Assembly: GCA_050180895.1 (NCBI GenBank)
Contig: JBFXDS010000001.1
Location: 62,001 to 126,000, forward strand
From: JBGPEQ01 sp050180895
GTDB taxonomy: Bacteria; Pseudomonadota; Alphaproteobacteria; Dongiales; Dongiaceae
Length of the DNA stretch: 64,000 nt
Reading direction: 5' to 3'
Both the position numbers and the translations under genes were made by a program. Below the pieces are notes generated by a model that saw only the letters and a program-made list of their open reading frames with translations, searched no databases and was not told the DNA's origin. Positions 23,127 to 31,965 of the stretch are shown one piece after another. Within the stretch, counting starts at the first letter, position 1. Each line of letters begins with the position of its first letter.

Positions 23127-24539
23127 TCAGATCGGCGGGCGCTTGCCGGCCCAGGGGCGCGCCGCCTCCAGCGCCTTGCCGATGGTGAGCACGGTGTCGT
23201 CGCGCCAGCGGCGGCCGACGATCTGCAGGCCGATGGGCAGGCCATCCTTCGACCAGCCGGCGGGCACCGAGAGGACCGGGCAGGGCGCGATCAGGTTGAG
23301 CTGGCTGGTCATGTCGAGGCCGTAATAGCGTTCGTCTCCCCGCATCGCGTAGTAGCTCTCGTCGCGCTCGCCGACGCGCGGCGCCGGTATCCGCATGGTC
23401 GGACAGAGGAAGGCGTCGTGTTTCTGCAGGATCGGATAGAAGCTGCGCCACTGCGCCGTGCGCTCGATCTCCAGCCGCTTGTAGTGCGCCGCCGGCATCC
23501 TGTTGCCGGCCTCGATGAGGTCGACGACGAGCGGGTCCATCTTGTCGCGGTACCGCTCGAGCAGATGGCCGAAATAGGCGGCCATGAACACCTGCCAGAC
23601 CTCGACCCAGGCGTCGGCCACGCGCCGCGTCCAGGGCAGCGCGACCTCCTCGACCACGGCGCCGGCCTCGGTCAGCGCGCGCGCCGCCGCGCGCACGGCC
23701 GCCTCGACCTCCGGGTCGACCGCATAGCAGCCGAGATCGATGTTGAGGGCGAAGCGCAGGCCCTTGACCGAACCCGGCTGCGGCCCGTCGAGCGCCAGGG
23801 GCGTGCCGATCGACTGGATGTCGCGCTCGTCCGGCCCCTGGGTGGCGGCGAGGAAGAGGCGCGCGTCGTCGATGGTGCGGGCGAGCGGGCCGAAATGCGA
23901 GATGTTGTCGAACACGCTCGGCAGCAGGTCGAGCGGGATGCGGCCGAGGCTCGGCTTCAGTCCGACGATGCCGCACCAGGCCGCGGGGATGCGCACCGAG
24001 CCGCCCATGTCCGTGCCCTCGGCCAGCGGTACGCAGCCGCTCGCCACCGCCGCGCCGGAGCCGCCGGAGGAGCCGCCCGGCGTGCGCTCCGGGTTCCAGG
24101 GATTGCGGGTGACGCCCCAGAGCGGGCTCTCGGTGAAGCTGGAATAGGCGAACTCCGGCGTCGTCGTCTTGCCGACCATGATGGCGCCGGCCGCGTCGAG
24201 CTTCTCGACGATCGCGGCGTCGTGGTCCGGCACCCAATGCTCATGCGTGTAGCTGCCGAGCGTGGTGCGCTTGCCCTTGGTCGGCGTCAGGTCCTTGATG
24301 GCGATGGGCACGCCGTGCAGCGGCCCGAGCGGCTTGCCCGCCGCGACCGCCGCCTCGGCCGCGTGTGCCTTGGCCAGCGCCTCCTCCGGATAGACGAAGC
24401 AGAAGCAGTTGAGCGTCGGATTGACGTCGGCGATGCGCGCCAGGCTGTTCGTGACGACCTCGACCGGCGAGATCTCCTTCGCGCGGATGCGGCGCGCCAG
24501 CTCCGCGGCGGGCGTGTAGCAGAGTTCGATATCGGCCAT
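23127..24539 (-). CDS. Amidase signature family hydrolase
   Basis: 470 residues with the complete Ser-cisSer-Lys triad of amidase-signature enzymes: Lys in PIAIKDLTPTKG, the GSSGGSGAAVASG glycine-serine block and the nucleophile region TDMGGSVRIPAAWCG. It would hydrolyse a carboxamide; the substrate is unknown. Start ATG 24539 has GGAGGG at about 7 bp. The text around GatA-specific residues is not complete and no gatB/gatC neighbours are present, so it is not the tRNA amidotransferase. The GST gene follows in the same direction. Confidence 0.88.
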   Translation of the reverse strand: MADIELCYTPAAELARRIRAKEISPVEVVTNSLARIADVNPTLNCFCFVYPEEALAKAHAAEAAVAAGKPLGPLHGVPIAIKDLTPTKGKRTTLGSYTHEHWVPDHDAAIVEKLDAAGAIMVGKTTTPEFAYSSFTESPLWGVTRNPWNPERTPGGSSGGSGAAVASGCVPLAEGTDMGGSVRIPAAWCGIVGLKPSLGRIPLDLLPSVFDNISHFGPLARTIDDARLFLAATQGPDERDIQSIGTPLALDGPQPGSVKGLRFALNIDLGCYAVDPEVEAAVRAAARALTEAGAVVEEVALPWTRRVADAWVEVWQVFMAAYFGHLLERYRDKMDPLVVDLIEAGNRMPAAHYKRLEIERTAQWRSFYPILQKHDAFLCPTMRIPAPRVGERDESYYAMRGDERYYGLDMTSQLNLIAPCPVLSVPAGWSKDGLPIGLQIVGRRWRDDTVLTIGKALEAARPWAGKRPPI

Positions 24540-24600
24540 GCGCAGTCCCTCCTGTTCGTCGAAACGTACTTCAGGAACCGGCGCGTTGCATCTCCACCCT

Positions 24601-24680
24601 GCGTCCTTCGACAAGCTCAGGATGAGGGAAATCTTGGTGGCATGAAGAAAGATCCTCATCCTGCGCTTGTCGAAGGACGC
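24601..24680. repeat. 80-bp palindromic REP element, copy 3
   Basis: Arms as in the other copies with one change (CCTGCGCTTGTCG in the right arm) and an inner ATCTTGGTGGCATGAAG. It lies between divergent amidase and Nudix genes. Confidence 0.88.
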
Positions 24681-24783
24681 ACGATGTCGCTCCCAGTCCT
24701 CCTGTATGCCAGGGATTGGCATTGCAAGTGCGGCGCGACTCATGAATGTCTGGTTCCGGCGACAGGGGAAGACGACGGCACGC

Positions 24784-25425
24784 ATGGACGACGCGAAGAG
24801 TCCCATCTGGCTGACCTGGGCGCGGGAGCTGCAGGCGATCGCGCAGACCGGGCTGGCCTTCACCAAAGACGCCTACGACCGCGAGCGCTACGAGGCGCTC
24901 CGCGCGCTGGCGGCGCGCATCATGGCCGAGCATACCGATGCCGAGCTCGGCCGCATCGAGGGGCTGTTCGCGGCCGAGACCGGCTACGCGACGCCCAAGG
25001 TCGACGTGCGCGGCGCCGTGTTCAACGCCGAGGGCCGCATCCTCCTGGTGCGCGAGGTCGCCGATGCCGGCCGTTGGACGCTGCCCGGCGGCTGGGCCGA
25101 CGTGAACCTGTCGCCGCGCGAATGCGTCGTGCGCGAGGTGCGCGAAGAATCCGGCTTCGAGGTCGCGGTTCGCAAGCTGGCGGCAGTCTACGACCGCGAG
25201 CGGCACGCCCACCGGCCGCCGTTTCCTTTTCATATCTACAAACTCTTCTTCATCTGCGACATCGTCGGCGGCGCCGCTGCGCCCGGGCTGGAGACCAGCG
25301 AGGTCGCCTTCTTCACCGCCGACGAGATTCCGGCCGACCTCTCCATCGGCCGCGTGCTGCCGCACCAGATCGCGCGCATGTTCGCGCACGCGCAGACGCC
25401 GGAGCTGTCGACAGACGTCGATTGA
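24784..25425 (+). CDS. Nudix hydrolase with Nudix_N_2 N-terminal domain
   Basis: 213 residues. The N-terminal helical segment (WLTWARELQAIAQTGLAFTKDAYDRERYEALR) matches the Nudix_N_2 domain of YjhB-like enzymes. The Nudix box is GGWADVNLSPRECVVREVREESGF, retaining REVREESG; the first Glu of the canonical box is replaced by Leu, a position that also varies in this subgroup. Related enzymes hydrolyse ADP-ribose or other nucleoside diphosphate derivatives. ATG 24784 is preferred because it begins the N-terminal domain; an upstream in-frame start at 24667 would run through a REP element. Confidence 0.85.
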   Translation: MDDAKSPIWLTWARELQAIAQTGLAFTKDAYDRERYEALRALAARIMAEHTDAELGRIEGLFAAETGYATPKVDVRGAVFNAEGRILLVREVADAGRWTLPGGWADVNLSPRECVVREVREESGFEVAVRKLAAVYDRERHAHRPPFPFHIYKLFFICDIVGGAAAPGLETSEVAFFTADEIPADLSIGRVLPHQIARMFAHAQTPELSTDVD

Positions 25426-25571
25426 CGGCAGCTCCGCGCGCTCCTCCGGGGCTTCCCGGCCATGAAACATTTGAAACAAGAAACTGCGGCGCCTGTGACG
25501 GCGCTGTGACGCCCTCCCTGTAGAAGCCCCGCAACCACGGCGCTTGCGCCGTCAGTTGAGGGAGACAGACG

Positions 25572-25811
25572 ATGAGCACATTGATCGACGTGCGGCCCGG
25601 TCGGCGCGGCTTGATCGCCGCCGCCATCGCTGGCGCCGCAGCAGCGTCGCAGGCGATGCGCGACTGGCATCGGCGACGGCTGGCGGTCCGACAGCTGCAG
25701 TCCATGAGCGACGCGCAGCTCAAGGATGTCGGCCTGCACCGCAGCCAGATCGAGTTCCTGGTCCGCGGCCTGGCCGTTGCCTGGAGCCGGAGCAGTCATG
25801 CCGACCATTGA
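25572..25811 (+). CDS. DUF1127 (YjiS-like) small protein
   Basis: 79 residues with the DUF1127 signature near the C-terminus: RRLAVRQLQSMSDAQLKDVGLHRSQIEFLVRG. Small Arg-rich DUF1127 proteins are abundant in alphaproteobacteria, and some bind RNA and affect small-RNA turnover or phosphate and carbon metabolism. GAGGGAGA precedes ATG 25572. The 5' leader contains a perfect hairpin, ACGGCGC-TT-GCGCCGT (25537-25552). Its 3' end overlaps the next gene by 14 bp. Confidence 0.85.
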   Translation: MSTLIDVRPGRRGLIAAAIAGAAAASQAMRDWHRRRLAVRQLQSMSDAQLKDVGLHRSQIEFLVRGLAVAWSRSSHADH

Positions 25812-26640
25812 TCTCGGCGGCACGCGGATCGCCTGCACCGAGACGGGCGCCGGCGAGACCGTGCTGCTCCTGCACAGCTCGGCGGGCTCCGGCGCGCTGT
25901 GGCGGTCGCTGACCGAACGGCTGCGCACGCGCTGTCGCGTGCTGGCACCCGACCTGTACGGCTATGGCGAGACCGACCCGTGGCCTGGACATCGCCCGCT
26001 GACGCTCGCCGACGAGGCGGCGCTGGCCGCGGCCGTCCTGCCGCCCGCTTGCGGCCCCGTTCATCTGGTCGGCCATTCCTATGGCGGCGCGGTCGCGCTC
26101 CGTTTCGCGCTGCAGTGGCCGGGGCGGCTGCTGAGCCTCACGCTGATCGAGCCGGTCGCCTTCCACCTGCTGCGCGACGCGGCCGAGGCGGCAGACCGCG
26201 CCCTCTTCCGCCGGGTGACGGCGCTTGCCGCGGGCGTGTCCGCAGCCGCCGCGCGCGGCGACGGGCCGGGCGCCATGGCGCAGTTCATCGACTACTGGAA
26301 CGGCGACGGCGCCTGGAGCCGGGTGACGTCGGAGGCGCAGGCCGCGCTCGCGCGTCGCGCGCCGAAGGTTGCTCTCGATTTCCAGGCGACGATGTCGGAA
26401 GCGACGCCGCTTTCCGCCTACCGGCAGATCGCCGTTCCGGCGCTCGTGCTGCGCGGCACGCAGTCGCCGCGGCCGACGCGGCGTATCGCCGAGCTGGTCG
26501 CGAAGGCGTTGCCCGCGGCTCGCCTGGAGACGATCGACGGCGCCGGCCACATGCTGCCGCTCACCCATCCCGAGTCCGTCAACGCGGCCGTTGCCGCGCA
26601 TCTGTTTCGCGCCGCCGTCCCGCAGCGGCCGGCGGCCTAG
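25798..26640 (+). CDS. Alpha/beta hydrolase fold protein
   Basis: 280 residues with the nucleophile elbow GHSYGG, the oxyanion region LLLHSSAGSGALW, Asp in VLAPDLYGYGETDP and the C-terminal His in DGAGHMLPLTHPE. This is a typical soluble esterase/lipase/dehalogenase-like hydrolase; the substrate cannot be predicted. ATG 25798 lies inside the end of the DUF1127 gene, 14 bp overlap, so the pair is translationally coupled. The metY gene starts 28 bp downstream and could be on the same transcript. Confidence 0.85.
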   Translation: MPTIDLGGTRIACTETGAGETVLLLHSSAGSGALWRSLTERLRTRCRVLAPDLYGYGETDPWPGHRPLTLADEAALAAAVLPPACGPVHLVGHSYGGAVALRFALQWPGRLLSLTLIEPVAFHLLRDAAEAADRALFRRVTALAAGVSAAAARGDGPGAMAQFIDYWNGDGAWSRVTSEAQAALARRAPKVALDFQATMSEATPLSAYRQIAVPALVLRGTQSPRPTRRIAELVAKALPAARLETIDGAGHMLPLTHPESVNAAVAAHLFRAAVPQRPAA

Positions 26641-26668
26641 TTCAACCGCATCGAGAGGAGACCCAGAG

Positions 26669-27985
26669 ATGATCGAGTCGAAGAACCCCGAGACGCTCGT
26701 CCTGCATGGCGGCACCTACCGCGCCGATCCGGCGACCGGATCGGTGGCGGTGCCGATCTACCAGACGACGTCCTACCAGTTCCAGGGCACCGAGCATGCG
26801 GCGAACCTGTTCGCCCTCAAGGAGCTGGGCAACATCTACACGCGGGTCATGAACCCGACCTGCGACGTGCTCGAGCAGCGCATCGCCGCGTTGGAGGGCG
26901 GTGCGGCCGCTCTTGCCGTCGGCTCCGGTCAGGCGGCCTCGGCGATCGCCATCCAGAACATCGCCCAGGCCGGCGACAACATCGTCAGCGCGACCGACCT
27001 CTATGGCGGCACCTGGAACCTGTTCGCCAACACCTTCAAGACCATGGGGATCGAGGTGCGCTTCGTCGATCCGGCCGATCCCGACGCCTTCCGCCGCGCC
27101 ACCGACGACAAGACCCGCGCCTACTATGCCGAGACCCTGCCCAATCCCAAGCTCACCGTCTTCCCGATCGAGGAGGTGGCGTCGATCGGGCGCAAGCTGG
27201 GCGTGCCGCTGATCATGGACAACACGGCCGCTCCGATCCTCTGCCGGCCGTTGCAGCATGGCGCCGCCATCGTCGTATATTCGACGACCAAGTATATCGG
27301 CGGCCACGGCACCTCGATCGGCGGCCTCATCGTCGACGGCGGCAACTTCGACTGGGAGACGCACGCCAAGCGCTTCCCGCTGCTCACCCAGCCCGACCCG
27401 AGCTATCACGGCGCGGTCTGGACGGAAGCGGTCAAGCCGCTGGGGCCCATCGCCTACATCCTCAAGGCGCGGACGACCCTGCTGCGCGACCTCGGCGCGG
27501 CGATGAGTCCGTTCAACGCCTTCCAGTTCATCCAGGGGCTGGAGACGCTGCCGCTGCGGATGCGCGAGCATTGCCGCAACGCCGAGGCCGTGGCGCACCA
27601 TCTGGCGGCGCGGCCCGAGGTGGCGAAGGTGATCTATCCCGGCCTGCATGCCGATCCGATGCAGAAGCGCCGCGCCGCCGCTTACCTGAAGGGCGGTTTC
27701 GGCGGGCTGGTCGGTTTCGAGCTGAAGGACGGCAAGGACGCCGGGCGGCGCTTCATCGACGCGCTGAAGATGCATTACCACGTCGCCAATATCGGCGATG
27801 CCCGCAGCCTGGCGATCCATCCGGCGACGACCACGCATTCGCAGCTGTCGCCGGCGGAGCAGGAGGCCACCGGGGTCACCGAGGGCTATGTGCGACTGTC
27901 CGTCGGCATCGAGCATATCGACGACATCCTCGCCGATATCGACCAGGCGCTCGCGGCGCCGCGGACCGTCGCCCTGGCGGCGTGA
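26669..27985 (+). CDS. metY: O-acetylhomoserine sulfhydrylase / aminocarboxypropyltransferase
   Basis: 438 residues of the Cys/Met-metabolism PLP family, the usual length for MetY. The PLP lysine is in YSTTKYIGGHGTSIGG and the N-terminal opening TLVLHGGTYRADPATGSVAVPIYQTTSYQF is typical. MetY makes homocysteine directly from O-acetylhomoserine and sulfide. GAGAGGAG precedes ATG 26669. The next gene is the homoserine acyltransferase metA, whose active-site pattern predicts acetyl-CoA use, so the two form a direct-sulfhydrylation methionine pathway. Confidence 0.88.
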   Translation: MIESKNPETLVLHGGTYRADPATGSVAVPIYQTTSYQFQGTEHAANLFALKELGNIYTRVMNPTCDVLEQRIAALEGGAAALAVGSGQAASAIAIQNIAQAGDNIVSATDLYGGTWNLFANTFKTMGIEVRFVDPADPDAFRRATDDKTRAYYAETLPNPKLTVFPIEEVASIGRKLGVPLIMDNTAAPILCRPLQHGAAIVVYSTTKYIGGHGTSIGGLIVDGGNFDWETHAKRFPLLTQPDPSYHGAVWTEAVKPLGPIAYILKARTTLLRDLGAAMSPFNAFQFIQGLETLPLRMREHCRNAEAVAHHLAARPEVAKVIYPGLHADPMQKRRAAAYLKGGFGGLVGFELKDGKDAGRRFIDALKMHYHVANIGDARSLAIHPATTTHSQLSPAEQEATGVTEGYVRLSVGIEHIDDILADIDQALAAPRTVALAA

Positions 27986-27999
27986 CGTGCCGCGGGGCT

Positions 28000-28025
28000 G
28001 GGGTGCGGCTTGGCGGTCGCACCCC
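28000..28025 (+). other. Hairpin between metY and metA
   Basis: GGGGTGCG (28000-28007) pairs with CGCACCCC (28018-28025) over a 10-nt loop; no T tract follows. It could moderate read-through or protect message ends. No SAM-riboswitch consensus is recognisable in the 77-bp gap. Confidence 0.35.
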
Positions 28026-28062
28026 GCCTCCAGTCGACCGACGCGATCCTCGGAGGCCAGCC

Positions 28063-29064
28063 ATGCCCATCGCCCTTCCCGCCGGACTGCCGGCGCAACG
28101 GAGTCTCCTGGAAGAAGGCGTCGAGATCCTGGGCGGCGACGAGCTGCGCCGCCGCGGCGATCCGCTGCGCATCTGCCTCGTCAACCTGATGCCGAACAAG
28201 ACCGTGACGGAGACGCAGATTGCCCGTCTCCTCGGCGGCGCGTCGGTTCCCGTCGCGCTGACCCTGTGCGTGCCCGACTCCTACCGATCGAAGACGACGC
28301 CGGCGGCGCACATGGCCGCCTTCTATCGGCCCTGGAGCCGCATCCGCGACGACCGCTTCGACGGGCTGATCGTCACGGGCGCGCCGGTCGAGACCTTGCC
28401 GTTCGAAAAGGTCGCCTATTGGTCCGACCTCTGCGCCATCTTCGACTGGGCCCGGTCGCGCCGCATCCACGGCTTCCACATCTGCTGGGCCGCGCAGGCC
28501 GCGCTCTATCACGCTCACGACGTGCCGAAGCACCGGCTGCCGGCGAAGATGTTCGGTGTCTTCGGCCATCGCCGGGCACCGGTGGACTCGCGCCTGCTCG
28601 GCGGCTTCGGCGAGGAGTTCCCGGTGCCGGTCTCGCGGCACACGGAGGTCCGCGCCGCCGACCTGCCGGCCGCGGCCGGGCTGAGCATGCTCGCCGTCTC
28701 GGCGGAGGCGGGCTTATGTCTCGTCGAGGATCGCGGCAATCGCGCGGTCTACATGTTCAATCACCTGGAGTATGACGCCGAGACCCTGGGCGAGGAGTTC
28801 CGCCGCGACCGCCTGGCCGGCAAGCCCATCGACGTTCCCCGCAACTACTTCCCGGACGACGATCCCGAGCGGCCGCCCGTCAATCGCTGGCGTCCCTATG
28901 CCGATCTCCTCTTCGCCAACTGGCTCGGCGAGATCTGCCACGCGGCGGGGCATCACCTGCTTGGCGAACCGCCCGTTGCCCGACCGTTGCGCTGCGCGCG
29001 CGGGGAGAGGTCGGCGTCGCCCGGCCCGTGGTCGGCCTCGGCCGGTATCGCCGCCGCGCGTTGA
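28063..29064 (+). CDS. metA: Homoserine O-acyltransferase MetA, predicted acetyl-CoA specific
   Basis: 333 residues. The acyl-enzyme Cys is in FHICWAAQAALY, and the surrounding text (LVNLMPNKTVTETQ, LIVTGAP, MFNHLEYDAETL, YFPDDDP) is clearly MetA. At the specificity position the sequence reads TGAPVETLPFEK; family knowledge says Glu here (as in Bacillus cereus MetA) favours acetyl-CoA whereas Gly (as in E. coli, APLG) favours succinyl-CoA. That agrees with the O-acetylhomoserine enzyme MetY upstream. GGAGG lies 9 bp before ATG 28063. The C-terminal tail of about 30 residues after LLGEPP is low-complexity. Confidence 0.9.
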   Translation: MPIALPAGLPAQRSLLEEGVEILGGDELRRRGDPLRICLVNLMPNKTVTETQIARLLGGASVPVALTLCVPDSYRSKTTPAAHMAAFYRPWSRIRDDRFDGLIVTGAPVETLPFEKVAYWSDLCAIFDWARSRRIHGFHICWAAQAALYHAHDVPKHRLPAKMFGVFGHRRAPVDSRLLGGFGEEFPVPVSRHTEVRAADLPAAAGLSMLAVSAEAGLCLVEDRGNRAVYMFNHLEYDAETLGEEFRRDRLAGKPIDVPRNYFPDDDPERPPVNRWRPYADLLFANWLGEICHAAGHHLLGEPPVARPLRCARGERSASPGPWSASAGIAAAR

Positions 29065-29090
29065 TCGGCCGTCGGGCGGCGAACGACTGC

Positions 29091-29110
29091 GGCCGCCGGC
29101 GCCGGCGGCC
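29091..29110. terminator. Perfect GC palindrome downstream of metA
   Basis: GGCCGCCGGC-GCCGGCGGCC is a perfect 20-bp palindrome 27 bp after the metA stop. It can form a strong hairpin but has no T tract; probably a transcript-end structure. Confidence 0.4.
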
Positions 29111-29214
29111 GGAATGTGACGACCCGCCGGCATCGTCGTGACAATCGGCGCGGTTGATTCCACCGCCGGATCATGCTGGCGTCATCGCGCCGCAACGTCC
29201 GACGGAGGCTGCGC

Positions 29215-30375
29215 ATGGATGCGACGACCCCGGGCTTACAGGAACGCAACGAGTGGCGCGGCTGGCGGCCCGACCGCTGCGCGCGCATCGCCCTGGTGCT
29301 GCAGGGCGGCGGCGCGCTCGGCGCCTATCAGGCCGGCGTGTACCAGGCCCTGCATGAGGCCAACATCGAACCGGACTGGGTGTCCGGCGTCTCGATCGGC
29401 GCCGTCAACGCCGCCATCATCGCCGGCAATCCACCGCACCGGCGGGTGGACCGGCTGCGCACCTTCTGGGAGCGGGTCACGGACCGGACGGTCTGGCCGT
29501 ACACGCCGGACGGCGACATCTATCGCAAGGCACGCAACGCGACGAGCGCGTGGCTGACGATCCTGCAGGGCCAGCCGGGCTTCTTCGAGCCGCGGAAACC
29601 GGGCCCCTGGCTGACCGCCGCCGGCGCGCGCGACGCCACCAGCTACTACGACAGCGCACCCCTGCGGCAGACGCTGCGCGAGCTGGTCGATTTTTCCCTG
29701 TTGAACCAGGACGCGACGCGCCTCGCCGTCGGCGCCGTCAACGTACTGACCGGCAACTTCATCTATTTCGACAACGCCCACGAGGAGATCGAGCCGGAGC
29801 ACATCATGGCGAGCGGGGCCCTGCCGCCGGCGCTGCCGATGATCAAGATCGGCACCGACTACTACTGGGACGGCGGCATCGTTTCCAACACCCCGCTGCA
29901 GCATCTGCTCGACCATGACGACCGGCTCAACACGCTCATCTTCCAGGTCGACCTGTTCAGCAGCCGCGGCGCTCTGCCGCGCGACATCCAGGACGTCATG
30001 GCGCGGCACAAGGACATCATGTACTCGTCGCGCACGCGCTATAACACCGACACCTATCGGCGGATTCATGTCTGGAAGACCCGCCTTCATCAGGCCCTCG
30101 CCAAGGTGCCCGAGGACGCGCTGACCGACGAGCAGCGCCGGCTGCGCGACGAGCTCGCCGATCTGCCGGAGATCACCATCCTCCACCTCATCTACCAGCA
30201 GAAGGCATATGAGGGCCACGCCAAGGACTACGAGTTCTCCGCCGACTCCATGCGCGAGCACTGGCAGAGCGGCTACGAGGACACCAAGCGCACGCTCAAG
30301 CGCAAGGCGTGGCTGGAGATGCCGCCCGAGGGCGCCGGCATCGTCGTCCACGACGTGCACCGCCAGGAGGACTAG
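29215..30375 (+). CDS. Patatin-like phospholipase family protein (DUF3734-type)
   Basis: 386 residues. The patatin catalytic dyad is visible: Ser in GVSIGAVNA and Asp in WDGGIVSNTP, with the oxyanion loop LQGGGALGAYQAGVY. The C-terminal 150 residues (RRIHVWKTRLHQAL, HLIYQQKAYEGHAKDYEFSADSMREHW) match the DUF3734 extension found in many alphaproteobacterial patatins. Likely a cytoplasmic or membrane-associated lipid acyl hydrolase. ATG 29215 has GGAGG 6 bp upstream and is preferred to the in-frame ATG 29173, which lacks a site. Confidence 0.88.
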   Translation: MDATTPGLQERNEWRGWRPDRCARIALVLQGGGALGAYQAGVYQALHEANIEPDWVSGVSIGAVNAAIIAGNPPHRRVDRLRTFWERVTDRTVWPYTPDGDIYRKARNATSAWLTILQGQPGFFEPRKPGPWLTAAGARDATSYYDSAPLRQTLRELVDFSLLNQDATRLAVGAVNVLTGNFIYFDNAHEEIEPEHIMASGALPPALPMIKIGTDYYWDGGIVSNTPLQHLLDHDDRLNTLIFQVDLFSSRGALPRDIQDVMARHKDIMYSSRTRYNTDTYRRIHVWKTRLHQALAKVPEDALTDEQRRLRDELADLPEITILHLIYQQKAYEGHAKDYEFSADSMREHWQSGYEDTKRTLKRKAWLEMPPEGAGIVVHDVHRQED

Positions 30376-30519
30376 GCGCGGCCGGCGACCCACACGGGCA
30401 GCAGCAGGCAGCGACGTTCCCGCAGCGGCCGGCAATGACGTGCCGGGCATCGCCCTTTCGAGCGGCCGAAAATCCGCCTACACTTCCGACAGGAAGATCA
30501 TCAACCCGGGAGCGCTCGG

Positions 30520-31767
30520 ATGTACATCGTTGGCGAAGAGGAGATTGCGGCGATCGCGAAGGTCATTCGCAGCGGCAGGCTGTTCCGCTACGGCGCCGAC
30601 AGCGAATGCGATCGATTCGAGCAGCGCTATGCCGCTCATCTCGGCGTCGATCATTTCGCGCTGACGGTCAGCGGCACCTATGCCCTGTCGGCGGCGATGA
30701 TCGCGCTCGGGCTCGGGCCCGGCGACGAGGTACTGATCCCCGCCCACACCTACATGGCGACGGCGACGGCCGTGCTCACGACCGGCGCGATACCCGTGAT
30801 CGTCGACGTCGACGAGAGCATCACCATCGATCCCCAGGCGGTCGAGGCGGCGATCGGGCCGCGCACCAAGGCCGTCATCCCCGTGCACATGTGGGGGGCC
30901 GCCTGCAACATGGATGCCATCATGGGAATAGCCCGGCGGCGCGGCCTGAAGGTCGTCGAGGATGCCTGCCAGGGCGTCGGCGGCGGCTACGAGGGGCGCA
31001 GGTTCGGCGCGATCGGCGACATCGGGGCCTTCAGCTTCAACTACTTCAAGAACATGACCGCCGGCGAAGGCGGGGGCGTGGCGACCTCCGACGAGGCGCT
31101 GGCGAAGCGTGCCCGCTGCGCCATCGATCCCTGCCACTTCTATTGGACCGGCCGCGAGGAGGGCCTGAAGCCCTTCGCCGGCAACGGCGGGCGCGCGTCG
31201 GAGCTCATGGGCGCGATGCTGAACGTGCAGCTCGACCGCATCGACGGCATGATCGCGGCGATGCGCGACGAGAAGAGGCGGATCGTCCGCGCCACGGCGC
31301 GCCTCGACAATCTCGGATTGAGGCTCTCGCCGATGAACAGCCCGGATTTCGACTGCGCCGCCCATGTCATGTACCTGCTGCCTTCCGCCGAGGCGGCCCG
31401 CCGGTTCGCCGGCGTGTTCCCATCGGTGATCGCCGGCAAGACCGGACGCCACACCTACACGGAATGGGACCAGGTGCTCATGGGGATGGGCGCCGCCCAC
31501 GCGGCCATGAATCCCTACAACCACCCGGACAACGCCGGTTGCCGGCGCAGCTACAGCGCGGACATGTGCGCCCGGTCGCTCGATATCTTGAACCGCACCG
31601 TGATGGTGCCGATGCATCCCAACCACTCGGCGGCGGAGGTCGATGCGATCATCCACAACGTCGAGGTGGCGGCGCGCGTGGCGCTCGGCGGCACCGAGGC
31701 GGAGGCGGCGAATGTCCTGCCGACGAGCGCCATCGACGCCCAGAAGTTCGACATGGCTTCCGTCTAG
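30520..31767 (+). CDS. DegT/DnrJ/EryC1/StrS family PLP-dependent aminotransferase
   Basis: 415 residues of fold-type I sugar aminotransferase type. The PLP Lys is in FSFNYFKNMTAGEGGG and DACQGVGGGYEGR matches the DAAQ/H cofactor motif. Enzymes of this family transaminate keto-sugars (for example nucleotide sugars or inosose). GGGAGC lies about 8 bp upstream of ATG 30520. It stands at the left border of the sugar locus that follows after 198 bp, and could belong to the same metabolic theme, but it is outside the LacI-type operator and has its own leader. Confidence 0.85.
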   Translation: MYIVGEEEIAAIAKVIRSGRLFRYGADSECDRFEQRYAAHLGVDHFALTVSGTYALSAAMIALGLGPGDEVLIPAHTYMATATAVLTTGAIPVIVDVDESITIDPQAVEAAIGPRTKAVIPVHMWGAACNMDAIMGIARRRGLKVVEDACQGVGGGYEGRRFGAIGDIGAFSFNYFKNMTAGEGGGVATSDEALAKRARCAIDPCHFYWTGREEGLKPFAGNGGRASELMGAMLNVQLDRIDGMIAAMRDEKRRIVRATARLDNLGLRLSPMNSPDFDCAAHVMYLLPSAEAARRFAGVFPSVIAGKTGRHTYTEWDQVLMGMGAAHAAMNPYNHPDNAGCRRSYSADMCARSLDILNRTVMVPMHPNHSAAEVDAIIHNVEVAARVALGGTEAEAANVLPTSAIDAQKFDMASV

Positions 31768-31903
31768 GACCCACGATCATAGAAGAGGAAGTCACCCTCA
31801 CCCTGTCTTCCTCGTCCGCGCAGCGGGAGAGGGGGTAGTTGAGGGCCTCTCCCAATCATCTGCGAGTGCAGGGGCGAGGAGCGACAACAGCCGGCGGGAC
31901 GTC

Positions 31904-31956
31904 TTGACAGGACCGCCGGCTTCCTGTTTGCTGAATGCGAATTGGATCGTTCCAAT
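31904..31956 (+). promoter_or_regulatory. Promoter and LacI-type operator 1
   Basis: TTGACA at 31904-31909 is followed by a weak -10 (TTTGCT, 31927-31932). The near-perfect 16-bp dyad ATTGGATCGTTCCAAT (31941-31956) covers the expected start point, ideal for repression. The same site in reverse orientation occurs at 39382-39397. The cognate regulator is probably the LacI protein encoded at 34019 in this operon. Confidence 0.7.
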
Positions 31957-31965
31957 AAGGGAAAA

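Noticed and set aside
22462..24237. Fused amidase-GST protein
   Set aside because: The long frame reads the amidase gene out of frame upstream of the GST start; the GST has its own ATG and ribosome binding site and the amidase ends at 23127 in another frame.
27986..28062. SAM riboswitch before metA
   Set aside because: The 77-bp gap holds only a simple GC hairpin; no SAM-II consensus or pseudoknot elements could be recognised.
31797..31860. Another REP family (CCCTCACCCTGTC...GGGAGAGGGGG)
   Set aside because: A single degenerate copy with weak symmetry is seen, with only a vague partner near 17750; not enough to call a repeat family within this window.
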